Positions 17,943 to 28,120 of a stretch of DNA of 64,000 bases are shown piece after piece. The DNA comes from Pseudanabaena sp. Chao 1811 (lineage in GTDB: Bacteria > Cyanobacteriota > Cyanobacteriia > Pseudanabaenales > Pseudanabaenaceae). A program made the translations under genes and the position numbers. The notes beneath the pieces are model-generated. The model worked only from the letters and a program-made list of their open reading frames with translations. It did no database searches and had not been told where the DNA came from. Every line of letters starts with the position of its first letter. Within the stretch, counting starts at the first letter, position 1. The stretch is from NCBI RefSeq assembly GCF_027942295.1, contig NZ_CP101416.1, positions 2,024,001 through 2,088,000 of the forward strand. The letters run 5' to 3'.

Positions 17943-19094
17943 ATGATTACCATGCAGACAACAGATCCAGACAAAACATTAGTAACAGTCTTGATGCCTT
18001 GTCTGAATGAGGCAGAAACATTGGCAACTTGCATTCAAAAAGCTCAAAAGTATTTCATACAAAACCATCTAAATGGTGAAGTATTAATCGCTGATAATGG
18101 TAGTAATGACGGCTCTCAAGAGATTGCAACTCAATTGCAGGCTCGTGTTGTTCATATTAAAGAAAAAGGTTACGGAAGCGCTCTTCAAGGAGGTATCGCT
18201 GCCGCAAAAGGAGAATATATCATCATGGGAGATGCCGATGATAGTTATGATTTCTCTAACCTAACTTTATTTATCGATAAACTCCATGAAGGCTATCAAT
18301 TGGTCATGGGTAATCGATTCAAGGGGGAGATTAAGGACGGAGCCATGCCCCCCTTGCATCGCTATTTAGGTAATCCCGTTCTCACATGGATTGGACGTTT
18401 ATTTTTTACCAGCTCCTGCGGTGACTTTCACTGTGGTTTGCGGGGATTTAGAAAGGATGCGATCGAGTCACTGGATTTAAGAACTACAGGTATGGAATTT
18501 GCCAGTGAAATGGTTGTAAAAGCTAGCCTTTACAAACTGAAAATCACGGAGGTTCCGATCACTCTTTATCCTGATGGACGCAGCCGACCACCCCACTTGC
18601 GAAGTTGGCGAGATGGTTGGCGACATTTAAGATTTCTACTACTCTTTAGCCCAAGGTGGTTATTCCTTTATCCTGGGACATTTTTGATGTTTTTGGGCTT
18701 GATAGCGACAATCATTTTGCTCAGTGGTGTCAAAGTGCATTCATTAATTTATTCAACTACAGCCATCATTATTGGTTTTCAGATAGTTGCATTTAGTATG
18801 TTTACAAAAGCTTTTGCGATCAGTGAAGGATTAATTCCTGAAGATATTCGCTTGATTAGATTGTTGCGCTATTTCAGTTTAGAAAAAGGATTAATCATTG
18901 GCATCCTCATTTTACTTATTGGTGTAGTTGGTTCGATTTATGCTTTAAAAATCTGGGAATCTAGTTTCTTTGGGGGCTTAAATCCTGGTGAAACTATGAA
19001 AATTGTGATTCCATCAGTTACTTGTCTAGCTCTTGGTTGTCAAGTTATATTTTCTAGTTTCTTTTTAAGTGTAATTGGTTTAAAGAGACGTTAA
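17943..19094 (+). CDS. GtrB/DPM-like family 2 glycosyltransferase with C-terminal TM helices
   Basis: A 383-residue inverting GT2 enzyme. Residues 10-230 form the catalytic domain: LMPCLNEAETL, VLIADNGSNDGS, KGYGSALQGGI and the metal-binding MGDADDSYDF, then GDFHCGLRGFR. This series is typical of dolichol- or undecaprenyl-phosphate sugar transferases. Four hydrophobic segments follow (about residues 237-260, 265-290, 315-335 and 350-378), anchoring it in the membrane. It probably charges polyprenyl phosphate with a hexose on the cytoplasmic face. A second GT2, a GtrA-like protein and a GT-C-like membrane protein follow, a gtr-type set. The sugar is unknown. A Met three codons in is an alternative start. 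Confidence 0.85.
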   Translation: MITMQTTDPDKTLVTVLMPCLNEAETLATCIQKAQKYFIQNHLNGEVLIADNGSNDGSQEIATQLQARVVHIKEKGYGSALQGGIAAAKGEYIIMGDADDSYDFSNLTLFIDKLHEGYQLVMGNRFKGEIKDGAMPPLHRYLGNPVLTWIGRLFFTSSCGDFHCGLRGFRKDAIESLDLRTTGMEFASEMVVKASLYKLKITEVPITLYPDGRSRPPHLRSWRDGWRHLRFLLLFSPRWLFLYPGTFLMFLGLIATIILLSGVKVHSLIYSTTAIIIGFQIVAFSMFTKAFAISEGLIPEDIRLIRLLRYFSLEKGLIIGILILLIGVVGSIYALKIWESSFFGGLNPGETMKIVIPSVTCLALGCQVIFSSFFLSVIGLKRR

Positions 19095-19123
19095 GTGACG
19101 TTCAATATTGCTGAGAATTAGTT

Positions 19124-20074
19124 ATGAATGATCCATGGTTGTCTGTGTTAATACCAACTTACAATGGTCAAGATTATCTCAAGTTCACGATGGAATCAAT
19201 ATTATCTCAAGGTGATGATGCGATCGAATGTATTGCGATCGATGACGGTTCTACCGATGGTACTATAGAAATCCTTAATTCATACTTAGATAAATTACCA
19301 ATTAAAATCATTCAGGGTGAGCGAAAGGGCAATTGGGTCGCTAGTACTAACTATGCCCTATCTATAGCTACAGCTAAATATGTATGCTTCTTACATCAGG
19401 ATGATATTTGGCTGGGGGAAAGACTTTGCACAATGAAGCGGTTAATAGCCAAATATCCTGAAGTCAATTTTTTCTTACATCCTTCGCTATTTATTGATCA
19501 AGCAGGTCATGTTTTGGGTGAATGGAATTCGCCCTTACCTGCTTATCCAAAATTAATCCCCCCAAGCATGATGACAGAAAGTTTACTAATTCAGAATTTT
19601 ATTTCTATGCCTGCTCCTATTTTTAAACGAGAGGTAGCAATTAATTTGCAGGGACTTGATGAAAGCCTCTGGTACACAGCAGATTGGGATTTTTGGCTAA
19701 AAATTTCTACTTTTGGCTCAACTCTCTATTATCCAAAACCACTTTCCGCATTTCGAGTTCATTCTAATTCCCAGACTGTCATGAGAAGTTCTAGTCTAAT
19801 GGAATTCCAAGAGCAAATGGAAATTGTAGTGGAGAGATATTGGAGTCAATGGCAAGCAACCCCATCTATCCGAAAAAAGATAAAACGAATTGCAAGTTTC
19901 TCAATTCAAGTAAATACAATTTTAGCAGGTATATTTCACGGCTATAAATTGAATTTTCTGAAATTATTAGTCGCATTTTTAGGGCTAGGTTTTAGAGGAT
20001 GTTATCAATATTTTCAATGCTCTCGGATCTGGGAACGGGTGTCTGCGAGATTAAAAATAAAATTCACTTCATAA
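19124..20074 (+). CDS. Family 2 glycosyltransferase (GT-A fold)
   Basis: A 316-residue soluble or peripheral glycosyltransferase. SVLIPTYNGQDYL opens the nucleotide-sugar domain. CIAIDDGSTDGT binds the nucleotide, FLHQDDIWL is the DXD-equivalent, and YTADWDFWLKIS is the acceptor-side motif with the probable catalytic base. This is the standard GT2 layout of enzymes building surface polysaccharide. It starts 29 bp after the previous gene and precedes gtrA-like, so it is likely in the same operon. Sugar donor and acceptor cannot be read. Confidence 0.85.
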   Translation: MNDPWLSVLIPTYNGQDYLKFTMESILSQGDDAIECIAIDDGSTDGTIEILNSYLDKLPIKIIQGERKGNWVASTNYALSIATAKYVCFLHQDDIWLGERLCTMKRLIAKYPEVNFFLHPSLFIDQAGHVLGEWNSPLPAYPKLIPPSMMTESLLIQNFISMPAPIFKREVAINLQGLDESLWYTADWDFWLKISTFGSTLYYPKPLSAFRVHSNSQTVMRSSSLMEFQEQMEIVVERYWSQWQATPSIRKKIKRIASFSIQVNTILAGIFHGYKLNFLKLLVAFLGLGFRGCYQYFQCSRIWERVSARLKIKFTS

Positions 20075-20112
20075 TCAACAAATTACTTACCTATTAATTC
20101 AGTAAATTATTA

Positions 20113-20535
20113 ATGAAACATATTCATTCACGTATTAAATCAAAGGTTTTAGATCGTTCGTTAAGGAATCAATTTCTTAGGTTTTTTACTGTAGGAGGAG
20201 TTTGTGCTTTTTTAAACATAATAATATTATATGTATTAACTGATTTGTGTAAATTTCATTATCTGGTATCAATTTTAATACAGAACATCTTTGTTAATAG
20301 CATCGGCTTTTATCTCAACAGATCATTCACTTTCAAGAAAGCCAAAAATAATTTTCTGCAAGGGCTAATCAAATATCACATAGTCATGATCTCAAGTTTA
20401 CTAATAGTCTCATTTCTGATGTATTTATTCGTAGATATTTTCCACATATGGTATATGACTGCTTTTATTATTGTGACTGTTATTATGATTGCTTACAATT
20501 TTATTTCTCACAAAAAATGGACTTTTAATAAATAA
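20113..20535 (+). CDS. GtrA-family membrane protein (putative lipid-linked sugar flippase)
   Basis: A 140-residue protein of the GtrA-like family (PF04138). LRNQFLRFFTVGGVCAFLNI is the signature N-terminus, four transmembrane segments follow, and NIFVNSIGFYLNRSFTFK and YNFISHKKWTF are the conserved loops. GtrA proteins are thought to flip polyprenyl-phosphate sugars across the inner membrane, handing the product of a GtrB-like enzyme to a GT-C transferase on the outside. Both kinds of partner flank it here. This stretch is visibly AT-richer than the surroundings. Confidence 0.88.
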   Translation: MKHIHSRIKSKVLDRSLRNQFLRFFTVGGVCAFLNIIILYVLTDLCKFHYLVSILIQNIFVNSIGFYLNRSFTFKKAKNNFLQGLIKYHIVMISSLLIVSFLMYLFVDIFHIWYMTAFIIVTVIMIAYNFISHKKWTFNK

Positions 20536-20610
20536 CAAGTACATTTTTATCTACTGAATTTACATATATTACGAACAAAAGTTCTATCTACATTAACAAA
20601 CTAAAATACA

Positions 20611-22173
20611 ATGAACATAAAAAAAATACAGGAATTATATGCTAGGAATATTGTCAAAGTAGTCTTAATTGCTCTACTAGTAATTACTATAGTCAATAGA
20701 GGAACGTTAGGGAGTATTGATACAACAGTAAGATTACAAATGGCTCATGCTTGGTGGACAGGTACTGAGGAAGTAGATCCGAATTATCAAGCAAAGTTTC
20801 GAGGTGATCTACAGTCTGGAGTTATAGGGGCTGGCAGTAAAAGATATTTGGCTTATGACCTCGGACAATCTATTTTAATGCTTCCAGGTGATTGGTTAGG
20901 AACTCAGTTACATCGATTTTTTCCTAACACATCATCTATGGATTTACGACAGGCGGTAGTCGCTTATTTAGTATTTGTTCCATTAAATATTGCTGCGGTG
21001 ATGGCTTGTTTCTGGCTACTAAAATTAATGGACTTCAGTGATTCAATTTCTAGTTTAACAACAGTTACTTGGTTGCTATGTACTACTGTTTTAGCCTATG
21101 CCCAAGAACCTCAACATAATAACCAAATATTACTATTTGTCACCTTAGCCTATGCCTCTATTATCGCCTATATCAAGTATGGGCAATCGCATTTTATGAT
21201 GATTAGTGGACTAGCTTCTAGCTTAGCTTTATTAATTAGATTTAGTAGTATTGTTCATATACTAACCATTGGGGTATTTGCTGTAGCCTGTTCAGTTTAT
21301 TACTATCGCAATATACCCAAATTACTTAAAGCTTTTGGTCTGTGGGTATTAGGTTTTTTACCTTTAGGTATTTTGGGACGAGTTTTTGATTATTTACGTT
21401 ATGGGAGCTTTTGGACAACTGGACAAGCATTGTCTGCACAGCAATTGACCACTGATCCTAAATGGAAAGGTTTTCCAGATTTTCCTCCTAATTATCCTTT
21501 TATCAATGAACCCCATGTTGGTATTCTAGGTGTACTTTTCTCACCAATTAAAAGCATTTTTATTTATGATCCTTTGCTTATTCCTTGCCTAATTATTGGA
21601 TTTCTTTATTGGAGAAAATTTTCTTATTATATAAAAGCATATTTATTAGTAGGAATATTAAACTTAATTCTGCATATCATTTTAACTAGTAAGCTAGTTT
21701 TCTGGGGAGGTGATTTGGCTTGGGGAGCTAGATATCATGTTACTTCTGTACATTTGTTAATCATTCCTCTTTTAGCTGTGTTGGTGCAGGAGACTTTGTT
21801 AAGTAAAGGTTGGAGGGAAAAAATACTCAGGGTGCTTTTTGCGATCGCCTTAGTTGTCCAGATTGCATCGGTCACGATTTATCATGGCATCGAAGTTTCG
21901 CAATCCCCTGTGACCAAGCAAGATTTTGCTCCAGAAATTTATTCTTCTCAGTTTCGTTTAGGGCAACGTTTTATTAACATTGCCTGTCACTTTAATTCTG
22001 CTATATCAACGGCATGTATTAAGGATCTTCCAATATTGCCATTTAGAAAAAATCCACCAGCTTTTATTTGGTTATGGAGATTTTTAGTAGCCTTTGCGAT
22101 CGCTACAATATCTTTATTTATCTACAAAAGCCAGAAAATTGGTAAAAGAGAAGTATTAGGAATTCTCAACTAG
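20611..22173 (+). CDS. Polytopic GT-C-like membrane glycosyltransferase
   Basis: A 520-residue integral membrane protein with about 10-12 hydrophobic segments. The first large extracytoplasmic loop (residues 35-90: SIDTTVRLQMAHAWW, then GTEEVDPNYQAKFRGDL) follows TM1 and contains acidic residues where GT-C enzymes keep their catalytic Asp/Glu. I do not recognise a named subfamily. By position after gtrB-like, GT2 and gtrA-like genes it best fits the GtrC role, moving a sugar from a lipid carrier to a cell-surface acceptor. AT-rich, few HIP1 sites. The operon appears to end here, converging with the chemotaxis operon. Confidence 0.6.
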   Translation: MNIKKIQELYARNIVKVVLIALLVITIVNRGTLGSIDTTVRLQMAHAWWTGTEEVDPNYQAKFRGDLQSGVIGAGSKRYLAYDLGQSILMLPGDWLGTQLHRFFPNTSSMDLRQAVVAYLVFVPLNIAAVMACFWLLKLMDFSDSISSLTTVTWLLCTTVLAYAQEPQHNNQILLFVTLAYASIIAYIKYGQSHFMMISGLASSLALLIRFSSIVHILTIGVFAVACSVYYYRNIPKLLKAFGLWVLGFLPLGILGRVFDYLRYGSFWTTGQALSAQQLTTDPKWKGFPDFPPNYPFINEPHVGILGVLFSPIKSIFIYDPLLIPCLIIGFLYWRKFSYYIKAYLLVGILNLILHIILTSKLVFWGGDLAWGARYHVTSVHLLIIPLLAVLVQETLLSKGWREKILRVLFAIALVVQIASVTIYHGIEVSQSPVTKQDFAPEIYSSQFRLGQRFINIACHFNSAISTACIKDLPILPFRKNPPAFIWLWRFLVAFAIATISLFIYKSQKIGKREVLGILN

Positions 22174-22210
22174 CTAAATTGAGTATAGGTGATATAAGAT
22201 CTTTTAATCC

Positions 22211-22723
22211 TCATATTCTAGTTGAAATTGCAGCAATAAGGTGATCGCTATCAATGGAAAATAGAGAAGGACGCTCTTTTGTAGGAAGAGTCATAGCAGT
22301 AATGAAGTCAACTTTCCACCTTTGACTATAGGTTGTAGGCAGAGCGACAAGATCATCTTGAGATATCCTTTGAAGGGCTGGTTGCGAATTACTAAGTATA
22401 CCCACTAGTTTCTCTGCCTGATTGCGGACAATGATCAAAGATGGCTTAGAAGCAACAACAGCACCATTAATTACTAACTGTTGAATATCACTACTCTGGA
22501 CTTTTGTTTGATGAAACAGCAATTTTCCAAGATCAATGATGGGAATATTGTCACCAGCAAAAGTAACTTTGGGAACATGTTTCTCAAGGGAAATAACACG
22601 ATAAATAGATTCTATTGGTAAAATAAACCACGCAATACGTAGTCGAAACGTGACATATTGCTGTCCGATATCAGGTCGAAGTTCGAGAAGTCTTTGCGAT
22701 CGCAGGGAAGAGATAGCTGGCAT
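22211..22723 (-). CDS. CheW-like adaptor, distal gene of the chemotaxis operon
   Basis: A 170-residue protein with one CheW fold: the first beta subdomain (QYVTFRLRIAWFILPIESIYRVISL), the second (KVTFAGDNIPIIDLGKLL) and the closing SLIIVRNQAEKLVGILSN strand. Adaptor proteins of this type link the MCP to the CheA kinase. It is the second CheW of the operon, following the CheA-REC gene by about 58 bp. A four-copy heptamer repeat lies in that gap. The long polar C-terminal tail after residue 120 is not typical of minimal CheW. Confidence 0.8.
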   Translation of the reverse strand: MPAISSLRSQRLLELRPDIGQQYVTFRLRIAWFILPIESIYRVISLEKHVPKVTFAGDNIPIIDLGKLLFHQTKVQSSDIQQLVINGAVVASKPSLIIVRNQAEKLVGILSNSQPALQRISQDDLVALPTTYSQRWKVDFITAMTLPTKERPSLFSIDSDHLIAAISTRI

Positions 22724-22729
22724 AGTCTA

Positions 22730-22760
22730 GGTAATTGGTAATTGGTAATTGGTAATTGGT
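22730..22760. repeat. Short tandem heptamer repeat (TAATTGG)n
   Basis: About four tandem copies of the 7-mer GGTAATT/TAATTGG, in the short gap between the last CheW gene and the CheA gene. It is the kind of short tandemly repeated heptamer (STRR) known from cyanobacterial intergenic regions. Confidence 0.8.
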
Positions 22761-22781
22761 ACAGGACATTGTCTCTACAAA

Positions 22782-25694
22782 TTATTTAGCTACAAGTTGA
22801 GATAGTGTTTGGAGAAGCTCATTATCTTTAAAGGGTTTAGAAAAATATGCCGAAGCTCCTAAACGCATTGCTAAATCACGATGTTTTGCCCCACTTCGAG
22901 AAGTGAGCATAATTACAGGAAGATCTTTACATTTTTCATCAGCACGGGATTGGACTAAGAAGCCAAACCCATCAAGTCTGGGCATTTCAATATCGCAAAT
23001 GACTGCCCTGATTCTAGATCCTTGAGATAACATTTGCAGTTTCCGCAATTTTTCCATTGCTTCGTACCCATCTTTGGCTTGCTCGACACGATAGCCAGAC
23101 TTTTCTAGAGTCATGGCTAAAAATCGCCGCACATTGATCGAATCATCAACTACGAGAACTGTCGTGCGCCGATCGCTTCTTTCTGAGGGTAAAGTAAGAT
23201 TGGGATTTGGTGGTGCATCCGCATCGTCGATCGCCCAATCAAGAAGATTGTCAATGTCCACCAATGGCACAATTTTGCCACCACCAAGAATTGCGCAACC
23301 CATAAATCCATCAGGCATAGGAATTGTACTTTGCACACCACGAATAGTGACTTCCTGTTCACCCCAATAGCGATCGACTTGCAAACCAAAGGGAACATTG
23401 TCTTTTGCCACGATTAACATTAATGGCTCATCAACAATGGGTCGAGTTGCTGTCTCAATTTGAAATTGTGGACGTGAGAAGTGGAGATGCTCGCCTAATT
23501 TGAGTAAAGGGACAGAATAGCCTTCCCAATCTAATACTTCTTGATTGGCTACGGTATAAATAGCAGTATCACGAATCAGCAAAATTTCCTCAACCGCGCT
23601 GGTGAGGATTGCCATCTGCAACCCATTACTTTCAAATAGTAGGACACGAGCAATGGATAGTGATACAGGCACTGTCAGGACAAAAGTTGTACCTTTGCCA
23701 GCTTCAGTTTCAATCCGAACATTGCCCCCAATCATACTGAGATTTGATCGCACCACGTCCATACCTACGCCACGCCCTGATAGCTCCGTCACGCGATCGG
23801 CGGTACTAAATCCCGCTTCAAAGATTAACTCTAATAAAGCTTCTTCCTCAGAATTATCCAGATCACTTTCGCTTAGTCCCATTTGTAAGGCGCGATCGCG
23901 AAGTTTAGCAAAGTTAACGCCATTGCCATCATCGCTAACGGTAATCACAGTTTGGTTGCCACGATAACCTGCGGCAATTTCAATTTTTCCTTTGGGAGAT
24001 TTACCTGCAGCGACACGAGCTTCAGGAGTTTCAATGCCATGATCAAAGGCATTACGAACTAGATGGAGAAGTGGATCTTCTAAGGCTTCTAAAACTGATC
24101 GCTCAACCAAAGTAGAACTGCCACGCACTACCAGTTCCACCTGTTTACCATAGTTGAGGGACAGATCTCTCAATAGGCGTGGAAATCTGCCTAAAATTTC
24201 ACTGAGCATCCGCATTCTTGCTTGCTCGATCGCCGTTTGCATCTGCCGTGAGGCACGCCCTAGTTCCCGTTCCGTCCCTTCAGTTTCCGTTAAAGCAGTT
24301 TCCAAATCGCTGGAAACTTCCTGTAGCTGCACCACACTATCCATAATTTCCCGTGATAGTACATGCAATTCGCTATAGCGATCCATTTCTAGCAAGTCAA
24401 AGCGACTAGCATAGGGCAGAAATTCAGCATTATTTTGCGCGTCATTAGGTACATAATTGCTAGCAATATTACCTGTAATAGGAACATTAATCGCAGTACC
24501 TAAGGGAAGTAATGATTCCGATGATGTGACAACGCGATCATAGGCTTCTCGGAGTTGAGCATTAGATTGTTCTAATCCATGCATTCTTGTATTTAACAGC
24601 TGCACCAAATCTCGCATCCGTTTTAGTTGCAGACGCAAGCCACTACGTTCAGCATTCAACTCCCCAAAGCGATCGCTCAGTGCTTCTAAATGACGGTGAG
24701 GTATACGGATTGTGGCATCCAGATTGGTCGGAACATTAGGATTAGCCTCAGTGGGTGGAGAAACAGGAGTTGTTACATCTTGAATGTTTGCTAAATTAAG
24801 AGCATGATGATCGAGAACAAATACGTCATCTTCATGTCTTAGATCTGGAGTTGGCAAATTTATTGATAAGTCGGCAATGGGCGATTTAGTAGTGGGTTTA
24901 GCACTTTGAGGAAGAGTCGAAATCTCAAAGCTGGCTGGTAACGCATCAAATTGTCCAACTAATACAAGGGCTTGCGATCGCTTCCAAACTTCCAATGCAG
25001 ATGTGGTGACGGTACGTAGATCGTTATCTTGATTCTCTAAGGCTTTACTGATACCTTCGCAAAGTTTAGTGAATGCTGGGAGTTCCAACATTTCACCAAG
25101 ACAGCCAAATTCTTGACTTGTGAGTTCAAATTCTTCGCGAAGTACCTGCGATTTAGGATCGGCGAGTACATTGGTCAACCTCTCTAAACAGGCATCTACT
25201 TCTGTAGCAAACATGAGGACACGCATATCCTGTCCTGCTTCCTCAGATAGAAGATTAGCTTCATCCTGTGCCGACAAGTCCCCCAATATTTCATGCAAAC
25301 GGTTGAACGGTGGCAGGATATGCAACTGTATCCATTCATCTCGCGGCGCTTTACGCTGTTTGTGAATAGTAGCAATTTTGCCCATGCCATCAATCACAGC
25401 CAGAAATAGACTTTCTACTTCATCAGCTATCTCTGTTTGATTATTTGCCTGTAGGATTTTAAAGAAATCTTCTAGGCGGTGGGCTAGATCACTTAGAGCA
25501 TGAAAGCCCATCATTCCTGCTCCACCCTTCATTGAGTGAGCTGCTCGCAAAATCTTGTTAGTAGCTGATTTCTGTAAGCCGCGATCGCTTAAGCCCAATA
25601 TCTCAGATTCAATATCTGCTAAAAAATCTCGAACTTCATCGAGAAATAGTAATCGAACTTCCCACTCGCGATCGCTTAAGGTATTAGTTAACAT
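22782..25694 (-). CDS. Hybrid CheA histidine kinase with C-terminal receiver (PilL/TaxAY-like)
   Basis: A 970-residue kinase; ATG 25694 is chosen because AGAGG lies just upstream, over a TTG at 25739. Domains in order: an Hpt domain with the phosphoryl His in RAAHSMKGG (about residue 53); a variable linker; a coiled dimerisation region (about 360-480); an HATPase with LVRNAFDHGIE, VSDDGNGVN and GRGVGMDVV; a CheW-like domain (about 690-830); and a receiver (about 845-968) with VLVVDDS, the phospho-acceptor in VICDIEMP and the Lys in YFSKPF. It should phosphorylate its own receiver and the CheY proteins encoded upstream. By resemblance to the Synechocystis tax2/pil locus it probably governs type IV pili or motility. 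Confidence 0.93.
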   Translation of the reverse strand: MLTNTLSDREWEVRLLFLDEVRDFLADIESEILGLSDRGLQKSATNKILRAAHSMKGGAGMMGFHALSDLAHRLEDFFKILQANNQTEIADEVESLFLAVIDGMGKIATIHKQRKAPRDEWIQLHILPPFNRLHEILGDLSAQDEANLLSEEAGQDMRVLMFATEVDACLERLTNVLADPKSQVLREEFELTSQEFGCLGEMLELPAFTKLCEGISKALENQDNDLRTVTTSALEVWKRSQALVLVGQFDALPASFEISTLPQSAKPTTKSPIADLSINLPTPDLRHEDDVFVLDHHALNLANIQDVTTPVSPPTEANPNVPTNLDATIRIPHRHLEALSDRFGELNAERSGLRLQLKRMRDLVQLLNTRMHGLEQSNAQLREAYDRVVTSSESLLPLGTAINVPITGNIASNYVPNDAQNNAEFLPYASRFDLLEMDRYSELHVLSREIMDSVVQLQEVSSDLETALTETEGTERELGRASRQMQTAIEQARMRMLSEILGRFPRLLRDLSLNYGKQVELVVRGSSTLVERSVLEALEDPLLHLVRNAFDHGIETPEARVAAGKSPKGKIEIAAGYRGNQTVITVSDDGNGVNFAKLRDRALQMGLSESDLDNSEEEALLELIFEAGFSTADRVTELSGRGVGMDVVRSNLSMIGGNVRIETEAGKGTTFVLTVPVSLSIARVLLFESNGLQMAILTSAVEEILLIRDTAIYTVANQEVLDWEGYSVPLLKLGEHLHFSRPQFQIETATRPIVDEPLMLIVAKDNVPFGLQVDRYWGEQEVTIRGVQSTIPMPDGFMGCAILGGGKIVPLVDIDNLLDWAIDDADAPPNPNLTLPSERSDRRTTVLVVDDSINVRRFLAMTLEKSGYRVEQAKDGYEAMEKLRKLQMLSQGSRIRAVICDIEMPRLDGFGFLVQSRADEKCKDLPVIMLTSRSGAKHRDLAMRLGASAYFSKPFKDNELLQTLSQLVAK

Positions 25695-25756
25695 ATCGAC
25701 CTCTAAATAACTGTTGAATTGTGTTTTGAGTTTGTGCAAAGCACAAACTTAAAACA

Positions 25757-28069
25757 CTAAGTAGCCTCAACCTTAAAGGTTTCGACAGAAGCCTGTAACT
25801 TACTAGCAACGTTAGCGGTTTCCTGTAGGGCGATCGAAACTTCCCGCGAAGTTTCAGAAGACTTTTGCGATTGCGTAGAAAGATTTTCCATAACCTGCTT
25901 CACTGATTGCGATGTTTGCACCTGCGAAATCGTCGCATTGGAAATACCTTGGAAGAGTTCATTTACCTTACGCGCTACTTCCACAATCTGACTTAAGCTC
26001 TTTCTCGCATCTTCAACCTTATTTGTACCTTCAACGACTTGTAAAGTACTAGCTTCCATCGATTCAACTACTTCACTGGTTTCCTGTTGAATACTTTCAA
26101 CAATGCGTGCAATTTCTTTGGTTGCAGTTGCAGACTGAGCCGCCAATGCACCGACTTCTTCTGCAACTACCGCAAAGCCTCGACCTTCTTCACCTGCACG
26201 CGCCGCCTCAATACTAGCGTTAACTGCGAGCATGTTCGTTTTCAGTGCAATTTGGTCGATTAAAACGACTACTTTAGAAATCTGTTGCGATGCTTCACCG
26301 AGTCTCTTTACCTTTTTAGCAGTTTCCGCAACAGTTTGGCGTAGTTGCAAGATACTGACAGCGGATTGCTCGATCGCTTGACTACCACTTTCTGCTGTTG
26401 TCGCCGCGATGTTGGATGCATCAGCCGCTTGTCTCGCATTACTTGCCACCTGTTGAATTGAACTAGTCATTTGTTCTACAGATTGCAGCGCTGCATCGAG
26501 TTGTTCTGCTTGCAGGGTCGCATCTTCGGCTAGGGTGCGAATTGACTCATTGTTCGTATTTACCGATGTATTTACCTGTAAAGTTGCTTGTTTTACCTGT
26601 GTAACAACGTCCCGTAAGCTTTCTACAATCGCGTTAAAGAAGTCAGCAACGATCCCAATTTCACCAGCCGAGATTTGAGCACGAACAGTTAAGTCTCCAC
26701 TTACCGCGCCTTCAACATCACTTAAGAGCGTGATTAACTCACGCTGAATTTCTTCACTTCGTTGACGTTCTTTCTCTGCTAGTTCTTCAGATTTCCGAGT
26801 TTGTTCTTCTTGCAGAGCGATGAAATCTTGCAACTGTCCTGCCATTAAGTTGATGTTACTACCCAACTGCGCCATTTCATCCTGACCTTGGACTGTGAGG
26901 CGAGTGTCGAGATTTCCTTTCCCTAGCTCAACCACGGCATCAGTTGCTTCGAGAATTGGGCGAGTAGCGCGACGAGATATTAATAGTGCTAATAGCGCTC
27001 CCAATATTGCGACAAATATAGTTGCTGTCGCCAAGATTACTAACAATTGCAATACAGGTTTGAGCGCGATATCACTGTCAATCGCAATTACCGCATCCCA
27101 CTTGAGATCTGGTAGACCCTCTACCTTTGGTAAAGGTGCATATCCCACAAATTGTTCTTTATTAGAAATTAAGTCAATAGAAATTGCAGAACCAAATTCA
27201 CGTTTACTAACGATCGGAGCCAGCGATGGGAAATCAGCTTTCAGTTCACGTCCAACTTGCTCTTTTTCGGCTGCCACGAAGAACTTACCATCGGATTCAG
27301 CTAAGTGATACTGTTCCCCCCCTTCGCCCAAGTCTTTGATCACCTCCTCCAGTGCTGATGCCTGCATTCTTGTCCGAATTACGGCAATAGTTTTTCCCGT
27401 GTTCGCATCTTTTACTGGTGCTGCAACAAAAATACTAACCTTCTTCGTGACAACGGAAGGTTCTGGCTGACTGATAAATGGTTTATCGGTTCTCAAAACT
27501 GTTTGAAAATATTCACGTTTGGAAATATTGGCTGGTGGTGGTTCAGGACTTGCATCAACCATCAAGCTACCATCTAGTCGATAGACTGCAATACTGTCAT
27601 AAACGCCATATCCCCTGATATAGCTATCTAGAATAGCCTTCTGCTCAGTTATGGGAATAAGTTCTCGGACTTTAGAATTGGTTAAGAAAGATAGCTGAGC
27701 AAGGGCTTGAATGTCACCGTAGCGCTCTTTCATGAAATAGGCTACCCGATAGGCTAGTACGTTAGCATTTTCTGCTTCCTTCCGTTTCGTGGATTCGGTA
27801 ATATTTTGTCCAACGTATAAGGCTGTAAAACCACTTAACGCGAGCAAAGGAACGGTAATCGCTGTAATTGCAACAAGTGTGGTTTTTGTCCTTAGACCTA
27901 GTGATTGCCACCATTTTTTGATAGGATTTTGCTTGATTGCAGGAGCTTTAGGTATCGAAACAGGTACATCACTGAGTAATGTCTCCAGATCTTCAGTTCC
28001 ATTACTAGATGATTGGGTTACATGTTTAGCCTCAGGGCTATCAACACGAGAACGTGAATCAAGAACCAT
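25757..28069 (-). CDS. Methyl-accepting chemotaxis protein with Cache sensor (PilJ-like)
   Basis: A 770-residue transducer. A 60-residue cytoplasmic N-terminus precedes TM1 (about 63-86). A periplasmic Cache-type sensor follows (about 90-340: [35 protein letters not shown]). After TM2 (about 342-370) come HAMP (370-425) and a second HAMP-like unit with DLTVRAQI. The signalling hairpin comes last (510-770), its tip holding [20 protein letters not shown]. Unlike PixJ it has no bilin-binding GAF domain, so it likely senses a small molecule or a membrane condition rather than light. The unusually long, charged N-terminus before TM1 is odd for the family. Confidence 0.92.
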   Translation of the reverse strand: MVLDSRSRVDSPEAKHVTQSSSNGTEDLETLLSDVPVSIPKAPAIKQNPIKKWWQSLGLRTKTTLVAITAITVPLLALSGFTALYVGQNITESTKRKEAENANVLAYRVAYFMKERYGDIQALAQLSFLTNSKVRELIPITEQKAILDSYIRGYGVYDSIAVYRLDGSLMVDASPEPPPANISKREYFQTVLRTDKPFISQPEPSVVTKKVSIFVAAPVKDANTGKTIAVIRTRMQASALEEVIKDLGEGGEQYHLAESDGKFFVAAEKEQVGRELKADFPSLAPIVSKREFGSAISIDLISNKEQFVGYAPLPKVEGLPDLKWDAVIAIDSDIALKPVLQLLVILATATIFVAILGALLALLISRRATRPILEATDAVVELGKGNLDTRLTVQGQDEMAQLGSNINLMAGQLQDFIALQEEQTRKSEELAEKERQRSEEIQRELITLLSDVEGAVSGDLTVRAQISAGEIGIVADFFNAIVESLRDVVTQVKQATLQVNTSVNTNNESIRTLAEDATLQAEQLDAALQSVEQMTSSIQQVASNARQAADASNIAATTAESGSQAIEQSAVSILQLRQTVAETAKKVKRLGEASQQISKVVVLIDQIALKTNMLAVNASIEAARAGEEGRGFAVVAEEVGALAAQSATATKEIARIVESIQQETSEVVESMEASTLQVVEGTNKVEDARKSLSQIVEVARKVNELFQGISNATISQVQTSQSVKQVMENLSTQSQKSSETSREVSIALQETANVASKLQASVETFKVEAT

Positions 28070-28120
28070 AGTTTAAAACTCCGTTTTTCAAGGAAAAATT
28101 TACAAGGAAAATGGGGACAG

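Noticed and set aside
22730-22760. CRISPR-like short repeats
   Set aside because: The heptamers are directly abutting with no spacers, as in STRR repeats; no cas genes are present.
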